A stretch of DNA of 64,000 bases from Amorphoplanes friuliensis DSM 7358 (GTDB taxonomy: Bacteria; Actinomycetota; Actinomycetes; Mycobacteriales; Micromonosporaceae). Below, piece after piece: positions 1 to 7,229 of the stretch; the first letter of the stretch is position 1; each line of letters begins with the position of its first letter. The notes beneath the pieces were generated by a model. The model was not told where the DNA came from. It saw only the letters and a list, made by a program, of their open reading frames with translations, and made no database searches. Made by a program: the position numbers and the translations under genes. The stretch is from assembly GCF_000494755.1 (NCBI RefSeq), contig NC_022657.1, positions 2,022,001 through 2,086,000 on the forward strand, written 5' to 3'.

Positions 1-1
1 G

Positions 2-538
2 GCGTTCCTGGACACGCCGGTGCGCCAGCTCTCCCTCGGCCAGCGCATGCGCGGCGAGCTCACCGCGGCACTCCTGCACGGTCCCGAGGTGCTGTTCCTC
101 GACGAGCCGACCATCGGCCTGGACGTGGTCAGCAAACAGGCCGTCCGCTCGTTCCTGGCCGAGCTCGGCGCCACCGGCGACGTCACCCTGGTGCTCACCA
201 CCCACGACCTGGCCGACATCGAACGCCTCTGCCGCCGCCTGGTCGTCATCGACCACGGCCGGGTCGTCCACGACGGCACGATCGAAGCCCTCCACACCCG
301 GTACGGGTCCCGCCGCCGCCTCGTCGTCGACCTCGACGCACCCCTGCCGACGGGTTTCACGGTCGAGGGCGCAACGCTGGTCTCGGTCGAGGCGGAGGGC
401 CACCGTGCCTCGTTCGACCTGGCCGGCGACACGGCCGGAGCGGTCGTGGGCCGGCTGGCGGCCCTCTCCTCCCTGCGCGACCTCTCCCTGGTCGAACCCG
501 ACATCGAAGACGTCGTGGCCCGCCTGTACGCGTCCTAG
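2..538 (+). CDS. ABC transporter ATP-binding protein, 3' part only
   Basis: The gene enters from outside the window, and only the C-terminal 178 codons are present. Visible are the signature region (QLSLGQRMRGEL), the Walker B motif with its D-loop (VLFLDEPTIGLD) and the switch histidine (LTTHDL). A C-terminal extension of about 85 residues follows the nucleotide-binding domain. That layout fits the ABC-2 type export ATPases related to COG4586, which pair with two membrane proteins normally encoded next to them. The partner permeases are not downstream, so they would lie upstream of the window. The substrate cannot be told from this fragment. The stop is followed after 0 nt by the convergent end of the XRE-cupin gene. 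Confidence 0.85.
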   Translation, partial: AFLDTPVRQLSLGQRMRGELTAALLHGPEVLFLDEPTIGLDVVSKQAVRSFLAELGATGDVTLVLTTHDLADIERLCRRLVVIDHGRVVHDGTIEALHTRYGSRRRLVVDLDAPLPTGFTVEGATLVSVEAEGHRASFDLAGDTAGAVVGRLAALSSLRDLSLVEPDIEDVVARLYAS

Positions 539-1092
539 CGGTGTTCCATGAGCAGGATCGCCCAGGAGCCGGGTTCGAGGGCTTCGTAGCGGTGGGGGAC
601 GTCACCGGGGAACATCACGTAGTCGCCCGGACCGAGGTCGACCTCGTCACCCGAGGGCCCGGTCCGGATCCGTCCCGCCGCGACGACCAGGTGCTCGATG
701 CTCCCGGGGATGTGCGCCTCGGCCTGCCGTCCCGTGCCCGGCTCGAGCTCCACCACGTACAGGTCACGGCGCGCATGGGTGCTGCCGGCGGCGAGCAACG
801 TACCGAAGAAGTCAGCGTGATCGGACGGAAGCCGCGGCCCCTCACCGGCCCGGATCACCCGGATCGGCGGCGCGGGCGGCTCGACCAGGCGGCTGAACGG
901 CACCCCGAGCGCGACGCCGAGCGCCCAGAGGGTCTCCACGCTGGGATTTCCGGTGCCGGACTCGAGCTGCGACAGGGTCGACTTGGCGAGTCCCGCCCGC
1001 CGGGCCAGCTCGGCGAGCGAGATCCCGACACGCTCCCGCTCACGGCGCAGGGCGGCGGCGATGGTGGACAGCGGGCTGCCGGGCTGCGACAT
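535..1092 (-). CDS. XRE-family regulator with C-terminal cupin domain
   Basis: Predicted DNA-binding regulator of 185 residues. An N-terminal helix-turn-helix (about residues 7-62, with LAELARRAGLAKSTLSQLE) is followed by a cupin_2 barrel (about 110-180, with the PGD and HRYEAL motifs). XRE-cupin proteins usually sense a small ligand and control a neighbouring transport or catabolic gene. The divergent neighbours here encode the AzlC/AzlD exporter, so control of azlCD is the simple inference. The ATG at 1092 was chosen because the helix-turn-helix starts just after it. An in-frame ATG at 1146 would add 18 residues and overlap the azlC promoter. The 3' end overlaps the ABC ATPase stop by 4 bp. 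Confidence 0.85.
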   Translation of the reverse strand: MSQPGSPLSTIAAALRRERERVGISLAELARRAGLAKSTLSQLESGTGNPSVETLWALGVALGVPFSRLVEPPAPPIRVIRAGEGPRLPSDHADFFGTLLAAGSTHARRDLYVVELEPGTGRQAEAHIPGSIEHLVVAAGRIRTGPSGDEVDLGPGDYVMFPGDVPHRYEALEPGSWAILLMEHR

Positions 1093-1120
1093 GTTCACTC
1101 CGTCGATCGGATCGTTCGGT

Positions 1121-1157
1121 TTGACGAACGCTACGCCTACGTTCATTATTTTGAACC
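1121..1157 (+). promoter_or_regulatory. azlC promoter with overlapping GTTCA-N6-TGAAC operator candidate
   Basis: A -35 box TTGACG (1121-1126) and a -10 box CATTAT (1144-1149) are separated by 17 bp. The azlC ATG is at 1158, only 8 nt after the -10 box, so the transcript should be leaderless. A perfect inverted repeat GTTCA-N6-TGAAC (1141-1156) covers the -10 box, a good position for repression by the divergent XRE-cupin protein. The boxes and dyad are seen in the sequence; the regulator assignment is inference. Confidence 0.6.
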
Positions 1158-1889
1158 ATGAGTACGCCAAAGCGAACACCGGACCGCGCCCTCCTCCGCG
1201 ACGCCGTTGCCATCGCCGCGGCCATGATCGCCGTCGGCGCCTCCTTCGGCGCGATCGCCATCGCCTACGGCCTGCCCACCTGGGTACCGTTCCTGATGTC
1301 CACCGCGGTGTTCGCGGGCGGCGCACAGTTCCTCGCGGTCGGCCTGATCGCCGCCGGCAACCCCCTGGCCGCGGTCTTCGCCGGCCTGCTCCTGAACGCC
1401 CGCCACCTGCCGTTCGGCCTGGCAGTCTCGGAAACGGTCGGCCCCCGCCTCCGCGACCGCCTCATCGGCAGCCACCTGATGACCGACGAGGTCGTCGCGT
1501 TCACCCTCGCCGAGAAGGACCCGGCCCGCCGCCGCCGCACGTACTGGCTGATCGGCATCACCCTCTTCACGTCCTGGAACCTCGGCACCGCCCTGGGAGT
1601 CTGGCTCGGCGGCGCCACCGGCGACCCGGCCGCCCTGGGCCTGGACGCGGCCTTCCCCGCCGGCCTGATCGCCCTGATCCTCCCGTCCCTCCGAGACCGC
1701 GACACCCGCTTGGTCGCCCTGACCGGCGCGGCGATCGCGGTTGCGCTCACGCCGGTGCTCCCGGCCGGCCTCCCGGTCCTGTGCGCTCTGCTGGGCCTCC
1801 TCACGGTGGTCCGTCCCCGCCGCGGGAACCCAGCCACCTCAGATCAAACAGCTGAGCATCACACCAAGACCGAGGAGGCGCCGTGCTGA
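1158..1889 (+). CDS. azlC: AzlC-family branched-chain amino acid exporter, large subunit
   Basis: Integral membrane protein of 243 residues, the larger half of the two-component AzlCD exporter. The family exports branched-chain amino acids and toxic analogues such as azaleucine. The AzlC pattern is clear: an N-terminal hydrophobic hairpin with GASFGAIAIAYGLP, then FAGGAQFLAVGLI and LLLNARHLPFGLAVS, and further C-terminal membrane segments. The polar tail (about 20 residues) carries the overlap with azlD. The ATG at 1158 has no Shine-Dalgarno sequence and lies 8 nt after a -10 box. It is transcribed divergently from the XRE-cupin gene. Confidence 0.9.
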   Translation: MSTPKRTPDRALLRDAVAIAAAMIAVGASFGAIAIAYGLPTWVPFLMSTAVFAGGAQFLAVGLIAAGNPLAAVFAGLLLNARHLPFGLAVSETVGPRLRDRLIGSHLMTDEVVAFTLAEKDPARRRRTYWLIGITLFTSWNLGTALGVWLGGATGDPAALGLDAAFPAGLIALILPSLRDRDTRLVALTGAAIAVALTPVLPAGLPVLCALLGLLTVVRPRRGNPATSDQTAEHHTKTEEAPC

Positions 1890-2191
1890 TCGCCGCAATC
1901 CTTACCCTGGCCGTAGGCACCTACACAATGCGCCTCAGCGGCGTGATGCTCCGCGACCGCCTGGAACTCTCAGACTCCCTGCAGCGCCTGCTCCCGATGG
2001 CCGCGGCGTCCCTGCTGGCAGCGCTGGCCACCACCGCAGCCCTGATGGAAGGCGCAGGCTTCGCCGGCATCGCCCGCCCAGCCGGCGTCGCGGTCGGCGC
2101 CCTCCTGGCCTGGCGCAAGGCCCCATTCGTCGTGGTCGTCCTCGCCGCGGCAGGAACCGCCGCCCTACTCCGCCTAGCCGGCATCAACTAA
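1883..2191 (+). CDS. azlD: AzlD-family exporter small subunit
   Basis: Small membrane protein of 102 residues with about four hydrophobic segments and the AzlD N-terminal pattern (LTLAVGTYTMRLSGVML). It forms the exporter with AzlC. The GTG start at 1883 overlaps the end of azlC by 7 bp and is preceded by the ribosome-binding site GAGGAGG at 1872-1878, so the two are translationally coupled. The gene ends at 2191, shortly before the phased repeat array. No terminator hairpin was seen between the stop codon and the array. Confidence 0.9.
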   Translation: MLIAAILTLAVGTYTMRLSGVMLRDRLELSDSLQRLLPMAAASLLAALATTAALMEGAGFAGIARPAGVAVGALLAWRKAPFVVVVLAAAGTAALLRLAGIN

Positions 2192-2303
2192 TCACCGCCG
2201 CGCACGGTTCCCCACAGCGAACGTGGACACGCAGAAGCCCAGTAGTCGGATGACCGGCATAGCCCCGGTAACCGAGACACCGGCAATCGGGCTTGAAGGT
2301 CAC

Positions 2304-3125
2304 CACAACATCAACGATGTCGGGGCCATGCGCGGCTCGGACAGGCCCAACTTCACCGAAGTTGGGCGCGGCCGCGGGCGGGTGACAAGCAAGCCCCGCG
2401 CCATCGAGGCGTCGAGGTGCCGGCGATCGGGCTTCAAGGTCGTCACAACATCAGTGATGTCGGGCCATGCGCGGCTCGGATAGGCCCAACTTCACCGATG
2501 TAGGCCCAAACGACGCCTCCCGTTGGCCCAACTTCACCGATGTCGGGCTATCCGCGGCTCGGACAGGCCCAGCTTCGCCGAAGTTGGGCGGCGGCAGCGG
2601 CCGGGTGATGAGCAAGTCCCGCGCGATCGTGGCGTCGAGGTGCCGGCGATCGGGCTTCAAGGTCGTCACAACATCAGCGATGTCGGCCCATACGAGGCTC
2701 GGGTAGGCCCAACTTCAACGATGTCGGGCCGTGCGCGGCTCGGATAGGCCCAACTTCGCCGAAGTTGGGCCACGGTAGTGGCCAGGTGATGAGCGTGGCC
2801 CGCGTGACAAGGTGCCGGCGATCGGGCTTCAAGGTCATCACAACATCAGCGATGTCGGCCCAAACGACGCCTCCCGTAGGCCCAACTTCAACGATGTCGG
2901 GCCATACGCGGCTCGGAGAAGCCCAACTTCGCCGAAGTTGGGCGGCGGCAGCGGCCGGGTGATCAGCAAGCCCCGCGCGATCGTGGCGTCGAGGCGCTGG
3001 CGATCGGGCTTCAAGGTCACCACAACATCAGCGATGTCGGCCCAAACGACGCCTCCCGTAGGCCCAACTTCAACGATGTCGGGCCATACGCGGCTCGGAG
3101 AAGCCCAACTTCATCGAAGTTGGGC
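2304..3125. repeat. Phased array of 15 dyad elements built from two half-site types
   Basis: Non-coding tandem array. Each element is two 9-bp half-sites around a 3-bp centre. Half-site A is CCCAACTTC (right arm GAAGTTGGG); half-site B is CACAACATC (right arm GATGTCGG). B/B elements start at 2304, 2444, 2667, 2839 and 3021. Hybrid A/B elements start at 2485, 2527, 2708, 2881 and 3063. A/A palindromes start at 2345, 2567, 2748, 2921 and 3103. Each unit runs B/B, then A/B, then A/A; unit 1 lacks the hybrid and unit 2 has two. Neighbouring elements within a unit start 41-42 bp apart, about four helical turns. Units repeat every 170-220 bp, joined by a conserved GC-rich linker that includes CGGCGATCGGGCTTCAAGGTC-like sequence. 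No transposase is near. Function unknown. Confidence 0.9.
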
Positions 3126-3516
3126 CACGGCGGCGGCCGTTTGACCCCCTGGCCGAGTTGCGGCGTGACCTGCTGGCGGGCGGAGTACCGGCCTGGCGGC
3201 CGGTGGCCCCGGCGGCGTGTCCAGGTCGCTGGCATGACCGCCGTGACTTGGTGGCAGCACGACGAGGCAGCCGACGTGGCCCAGGCGGCCGTGTGACCAG
3301 CGGACGTGGCTGGCGGTGGGCATCACCGGGGCCGGTGCGATCGGCCGCGTCCAACCTCGGCGTGAGCAACGGTCAGCCCCCTGCAACCAGGCACGACCAC
3401 CCCCGGATCTTGCAGCGCTCAGCCCCTTGATCAGGAGAGCGTGAGCCGGAGTCCAGACCACGCAGCCAGGAACGATCAGCGTTCGAAAGGGCCTGTCGTT
3501 CCGAAAGAAGGGCGCC
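3126..3516. other. Intergenic stretch with no recognised gene
   Basis: About 390 bp between the last dyad element and the convergent end of the DUF3043 gene. Open frames exist on both strands, but none shows a plausible start with a ribosome-binding site, a known domain or a consistent codon pattern. No clear terminator or promoter was found. Confidence 0.5.
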
Positions 3517-4152
3517 TCAGACCTTGTCGCCGAGCTCGACCGCAGGCTTAGGGACGCGCATCCGGCGGAAGGTCAGGCCTCGCATGATGCCGTACAGATA
3601 AAGGGCCCCCATCCGCTGAGTAGTGTCCGGGAAACGCGCGCTGACCAGCTTCTTCACCCGGCGCGAGATCAAAATGCTGTCGACGATCACGGCGATGGCG
3701 AGGATCGCCCACAGCAGGTTGGCGGCGAGCTGGACCACCGGCGGCATCGCGCCCGTCGAGCCGATGAAGACGATGATGGCGCCGGCGAAGAACCAGGTGC
3801 CGGCGGTGCGCTTGGAGTCGACGATGGCGCGGACCAGGGCGCGTTCCGGGCCGCGGTCGCGGGCGAGGAGGTAGCGCTCGTCACCGGCGCGCATGCCGGC
3901 GGCGGATTCGGCGCGTTCGACGCGCTGGCGTTCGCGCATCTGCTTGTAGGCCTCGCGGCGGTTGGCCGGGGCCGCTGCCGTGTCGTGCCGGCGCTGGGCG
4001 CTGGTGCGCTTCGGCGTGGCGACACCCAGCTCCTTCTTGGAGGGGGTGTAGGCCTTGGGCTTGGACGCGGCCGACTGCTCGGGCTCGGAGGTCACCGTGG
4101 CGGTGGCGTCGGAGACGAGGTCGGTGGACTTTCGGCGAAACAGCGAGGACAC
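3517..4152 (-). CDS. DUF3043 membrane protein
   Basis: Conserved actinobacterial membrane protein of 211 residues. The N-terminal half is polar and low in complexity (Lys, Arg, Ala, Thr-rich, about residues 1-120, including YTPSKKELGVATPKR). Two hydrophobic helices follow near 130-175 (TWFFAGAIIVFIGSTG and LLWAILAIAVIVDSIL), then a basic cytoplasmic-looking tail. This matches the DUF3043 family, whose function is unknown. From memory, M. tuberculosis has a member (Rv2206) in the equivalent position beside glycerate kinase. The GTG at 4152 (product begins VSSLFRRK) was chosen because the upstream codons do not look like this family. Confidence 0.75.
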   Translation of the reverse strand: MSSLFRRKSTDLVSDATATVTSEPEQSAASKPKAYTPSKKELGVATPKRTSAQRRHDTAAAPANRREAYKQMRERQRVERAESAAGMRAGDERYLLARDRGPERALVRAIVDSKRTAGTWFFAGAIIVFIGSTGAMPPVVQLAANLLWAILAIAVIVDSILISRRVKKLVSARFPDTTQRMGALYLYGIMRGLTFRRMRVPKPAVELGDKV

Positions 4153-4183
4153 CCCAGCAGAGTAGCCAAGAGGGCCGACAAAG

Positions 4184-4220
4184 CCGAAACCGCGCCGACA
4201 AAATGTCGACGCGGTTTCGC
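4184..4220 (-). terminator. Hairpin terminator downstream of murA
   Basis: Strong inverted repeat between murA and the DUF3043 gene. Arms CGAAACCGCG (4185-4194) and CGCGGTTTCG (4210-4219) enclose a second pairing, CGAC with GTCG. On the minus strand the stem is followed by GCTTTG, a weak T-run. It lies 10 bp past the murA stop, so it probably ends the murA transcript. Confidence 0.6.
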
Positions 4221-4229
4221 AAAAGGGGC

Positions 4230-5585
4230 CTAGATGCGTTCGACCAGGGCGCCGAGGGCGGAGAGCTTGCCTTCGAAGTCCTCGTAGCCGCGGTTGATCA
4301 GGTCGACGCCGTAGACGCGGGACGTGCCTTCGGCTGCGAGGGCGGCGATGAGGTGGCTGAAGCCGGCGCGGAGGTCGGGGATGACCAGGTCGGCGGCGTG
4401 CAGCTTGCTCGGGCCGGCGATGACGGCGGAGTGCTTGAAGTTGCGGCGGCCGAAGCGGCACGGGGTGCCGCCGAGGCAGTCGCGGTAGACCTGGATCGTG
4501 GCGCCCATCGTGTTCAGTGCCTCGGTGTATCCGAGGCGCTGCTCGTAGACGGTCTCGTGCATGATCGACAGGCCGCGGGCCTGGGTCAGCGCGACGACCA
4601 GCGGCTGCTGCCAGTCGGTCATGAAGCCGGGGTGGACGTCGGTCTCCAGCGCGACGGCGTTGAGTTCGCCGCCCGGGTGCCAGAACTTGATGCCGCCCTC
4701 GACGCCGGTGACACCCTGGCGGGCGACGCGCGCGTCGGTGATCTCGAATTCGCCGCCGATCGACCGGAAGACGTTCAGGAACGTCATCATGTCGGCCTGC
4801 TGCGCGCCCAGGACCTCGATCTCGCCGCGGGTGGCGAGCGCCGCGGCGGCCCAGCTGGCGGCCTCGATGCGGTCCGGGATGGGCTTGTGGTTGTACCCGT
4901 GGAGCTTCGGCACGCCGAGGATCTCGATGACCCGGTCGGTGTGCACGGTGATGATGGCGCCCATCTTCTGCAGCACGCAGATGAGGTCCATGATCTCGGG
5001 CTCGATGGCCGCGTTGCGCAGCTCGGTGACACCCTCGGCGCGGACGGCCGTGAGCAGCACCTGCTCGGTGGCGCCGACGCTCGGGTACGGCAGCTCCAGC
5101 TTGGTGCCGTGGAGGCCGTTCGGCGCCGTGAGGTGCATGCCCTCGGGCGTCTTGTCGACGACCGCGCCGAACTGGCGCAGTGCCTGGATGTGGAAGTCGA
5201 TCGGGCGGGGGCCGATGTGGCAGCCGCCCAGGTCGGGAATGAAGGCGTGGCCGAGGCGGTGCAGCAGCGGCCCGCAGAACAGGATCGGGATCCGGCTCGA
5301 GCCGGCGTGCACGTTGATCTCGTCGCTGCTGGCGCTCTCCACGTTGGTGGGGTCCATGACCAGCTCGCCGTCGTCGGCGCCGTCACTGACCTTGACACCG
5401 TGCAGGCCGAGCAGGCCGCGGACGACCTCCACGTCGCGGATGCGCGGCACGTCGAAGAGCCGGCTGGGCGACTCGCCCAGCAGGGCGGCCACCATGGCCT
5501 TGGAAACCAGATTCTTGGCGCCACGGACCCGGATCTGTCCGTGCAGCGGCGTACCGCCGTGTACGGCCAGGACGTCGTCGGTCAA
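4230..5585 (-). CDS. murA: UDP-N-acetylglucosamine 1-carboxyvinyltransferase
   Basis: First committed enzyme of peptidoglycan synthesis: it transfers enolpyruvate from phosphoenolpyruvate to UDP-GlcNAc in the cytoplasm. The 451-residue product has the two-domain EPT fold. Visible motifs are the N-terminal GAKN segment, the active-site loop GGCHIGPRPID with Cys122 (counterpart of E. coli Cys115), the TDVHPGFMTDWQQP region and the C-terminal NRGYEDFEGKLSALGA segment. The cysteine is the fosfomycin target; mycobacteria carry Asp there. The protein is about 30 residues longer than E. coli MurA. The TTG at 5585 was chosen because GGAGG lies 5 nt upstream and no ATG or GTG fits. It may be one of two MurA copies, as in some actinomycetes. 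Confidence 0.93.
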   Translation of the reverse strand: MTDDVLAVHGGTPLHGQIRVRGAKNLVSKAMVAALLGESPSRLFDVPRIRDVEVVRGLLGLHGVKVSDGADDGELVMDPTNVESASSDEINVHAGSSRIPILFCGPLLHRLGHAFIPDLGGCHIGPRPIDFHIQALRQFGAVVDKTPEGMHLTAPNGLHGTKLELPYPSVGATEQVLLTAVRAEGVTELRNAAIEPEIMDLICVLQKMGAIITVHTDRVIEILGVPKLHGYNHKPIPDRIEAASWAAAALATRGEIEVLGAQQADMMTFLNVFRSIGGEFEITDARVARQGVTGVEGGIKFWHPGGELNAVALETDVHPGFMTDWQQPLVVALTQARGLSIMHETVYEQRLGYTEALNTMGATIQVYRDCLGGTPCRFGRRNFKHSAVIAGPSKLHAADLVIPDLRAGFSHLIAALAAEGTSRVYGVDLINRGYEDFEGKLSALGALVERI

Positions 5586-5747
5586 CGCAACCTCCAGAGG
5601 GGGGCGCGTCGGCGCGCCCGGGAACGAATAGGGGTGCAGCCGTGTCTGGGGGACCTGCGGCTGCCGCCCGGGCAGCATAGCCCTGAGTGACCGTTGCAGA
5701 AATCACCACAACGCCCAGGGCGGCACGAATTGCTGATGATTAAGGCA

Positions 5748-5780
5748 ACAAAAAGGTGGAGCCGTGCGCACGGCTCATCA
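5748..5780 (-). terminator. Rho-independent terminator of nadA
   Basis: Perfect 18-bp palindrome GAGCCGTGCGCACGGCTC at 5759-5776, flanked by extra pairing (GGTG with ATCACC). On the minus strand the hairpin is followed by CACCTTTTTGTT, a proper T-run. It sits about 25 bp beyond the nadA stop. The remaining intergenic DNA to 5586 should carry the murA promoter; no clear boxes were identified. Confidence 0.8.
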
Positions 5781-5801
5781 CCGATTACGAAGAGTGATCG
5801 T

Positions 5802-6971
5802 TTAGGGGAGGGCGAGCATCTGGTCGAGCGCCACCCGGGCGTACTTCGCGGTGTCGGCGTCGACCGAGATCTGGTTGGGGACGCGACCCGCCACGAGCTC
5901 CTCGAGGGACCACACGAGGTGCGGGAGATCGATGCGGTTCATCGTCGAGCAGTAGCAGACCGCCCGGTCGAGGAACATGATCTGCTTGTCCGGGTGGGCG
6001 AGTGCCATCCGCCGGACGAGGTTGAGCTCGGTGCCGACGGCCCATGACGAGCCGGCGGGCGCGGCGTCGAGCGCCTTGATGATGTATTCGGTGGAGCCGA
6101 CCTCGTCGGCCGCGCGGACGACCTCGTGGCGGCACTCGGGGTGGACCAGCACGCGCACGCCGGGCACGCGCTCGCGGACCTCGCGGACGCTGTCGAGGGT
6201 GAAACGGCCGTGCACCGAGCAGTGCCCGCGCCAGAGGATCATCTTGGCCTCGCGGAGCTGCTCGGGGGTGAGCCCGCCGTGCGGCTTGTGCGGGTCCCAG
6301 AGGACGCAGTCGTCGAGCGTGAGACCCATCTCGAGGACGGCGGTGTTCCGGCCGAGGTGCTGGTCGGGGAGGAAAAAGACCTTCTGACCCCGCTCGAACG
6401 CCCAGGTCAGAGCCCGCTTGGCGTTGGACGAGGTGCAGACGACACCCTCGTTGCGCCCGACGAAGCCCTTGATGTCGGCGGAGCTGTTCATGTAGGTCAC
6501 CGGGACGATGTCGTCCGCGATGCCCAGGTCGGTGAACTCGTCCCAGGCCGCCTCGACCTGACCCAGCACGGCCATGTCGGCCATCGAGCAGCCGGCTGCG
6601 AGGTCGGGAAGCACGACACGCTGGCCCGGGCCGGTGAGGATGTCGGCGCTCTCGGCCATGAAGTGCACACCGCAGAAGATGATGAACTCGGCGTCGGGGC
6701 GCGCCGCGGCCTCGCGGGCGAGCTTGAACGAGTCACCGGTCACGTCGGCGAACTGGATGACCTCGTCGCGCTGGTAGTGGTGGCCGAGCACGAAGACGCG
6801 GTCGCCGAGTGCCGCCTTGGCGGCGGTGGCCCGCGCGACGAGGTCCGGGTCGCTGGCCGCCGGCAGATCGCCGGGGCAGTCGACGCCACGCTCACTGGCG
6901 GGGTCGGTGCCCCGGCCGAGCAGCAGCAGCGCCGTGGCGGTGTTCGAGGGTTCGGTCCAGGTAGACGTCAC
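5802..6971 (-). CDS. nadA: Quinolinate synthase
   Basis: Condenses iminoaspartate with dihydroxyacetone phosphate to give quinolinate in de novo NAD synthesis; a [4Fe-4S] enzyme. The 389-residue product contains the three conserved cysteine regions (FCGVHFMAESAD, HPECRHE and VCYCSTMNR), plus GHHYQRDEVIQFAD near the N-terminus and LPDQHLGRNT. It matches the actinobacterial NadA family across its whole length. The GTG at 6971 gives an N-terminus (VTSTWTEP...ALLLLGRG) like that of Streptomyces NadA. A TTG at 6989 would add six residues. nadB and nadC are not adjacent. A 49-codon gene lies upstream on the same strand. Confidence 0.95.
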   Translation of the reverse strand: MTSTWTEPSNTATALLLLGRGTDPASERGVDCPGDLPAASDPDLVARATAAKAALGDRVFVLGHHYQRDEVIQFADVTGDSFKLAREAAARPDAEFIIFCGVHFMAESADILTGPGQRVVLPDLAAGCSMADMAVLGQVEAAWDEFTDLGIADDIVPVTYMNSSADIKGFVGRNEGVVCTSSNAKRALTWAFERGQKVFFLPDQHLGRNTAVLEMGLTLDDCVLWDPHKPHGGLTPEQLREAKMILWRGHCSVHGRFTLDSVREVRERVPGVRVLVHPECRHEVVRAADEVGSTEYIIKALDAAPAGSSWAVGTELNLVRRMALAHPDKQIMFLDRAVCYCSTMNRIDLPHLVWSLEELVAGRVPNQISVDADTAKYARVALDQMLALP

Positions 6972-7031
6972 GGCTTCATGTTTCCACAACGTTGCCGTGC
7001 CGTCGGCCGTCGAGAGGGTGTCTTAGGGCAC

Positions 7032-7181
7032 TCAGCGCTTACGGCTCTGGATGCGGGTCGCGATCTTGCGGAGCCGGGCCTGGTTCTCCGGCTTGGCCAG
7101 CTGCTGCTGACCCTTCTGGACGATCCGCTGCCCCTGGGGGCTGCGGAGGAACATCTGCAGTCGCTGCATGAGGGTAGCCAT
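7032..7181 (-). CDS. Small conserved basic protein, 49 residues
   Basis: Very short ORF running from ATG at 7181 to TGA. The product starts MATLMQRLQMFLRSPQGQR and continues with a Gln/Lys/Arg-rich amphipathic stretch ending in RIQSRKR. Similar unnamed basic proteins of about 50 residues are common in actinomycetes, as far as I recall. It has no known domain, no cysteine motif and no membrane segment. The ORF lies 60 bp upstream of nadA on the same strand and is divergent from glycerate kinase. Codon choice is G/C-biased at third positions like its neighbours, supporting coding. Function unknown. Confidence 0.6.
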   Translation of the reverse strand: MATLMQRLQMFLRSPQGQRIVQKGQQQLAKPENQARLRKIATRIQSRKR

Positions 7182-7229
7182 GGAGTAACCGTCTCATGCC
7201 TACCTGTGTGCTGCCTGTACCTTCTCAGC

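Noticed and set aside
2304..3125. Dyad array as a CRISPR array
   Set aside because: The elements are palindromes of three kinds, and the intervening 20 bp are themselves repeated rather than unique. No cas genes were found.
2223..3235. Many 60-110-codon frames in the dyad array
   Set aside because: They only translate the repeats, occur on both strands, have no ribosome-binding sites and change frame between units.
4203..5690. A 495-codon open frame opposite murA
   Set aside because: Shadow of murA. The product is Val/Asp/Gly/Ala-rich with no domain and no ribosome-binding site.
6126..7229. N-terminal extension of glycerate kinase by 368 codons
   Set aside because: This part is antisense to nadA and the 49-codon gene. 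The family N-terminus begins at the GTG at 7230.
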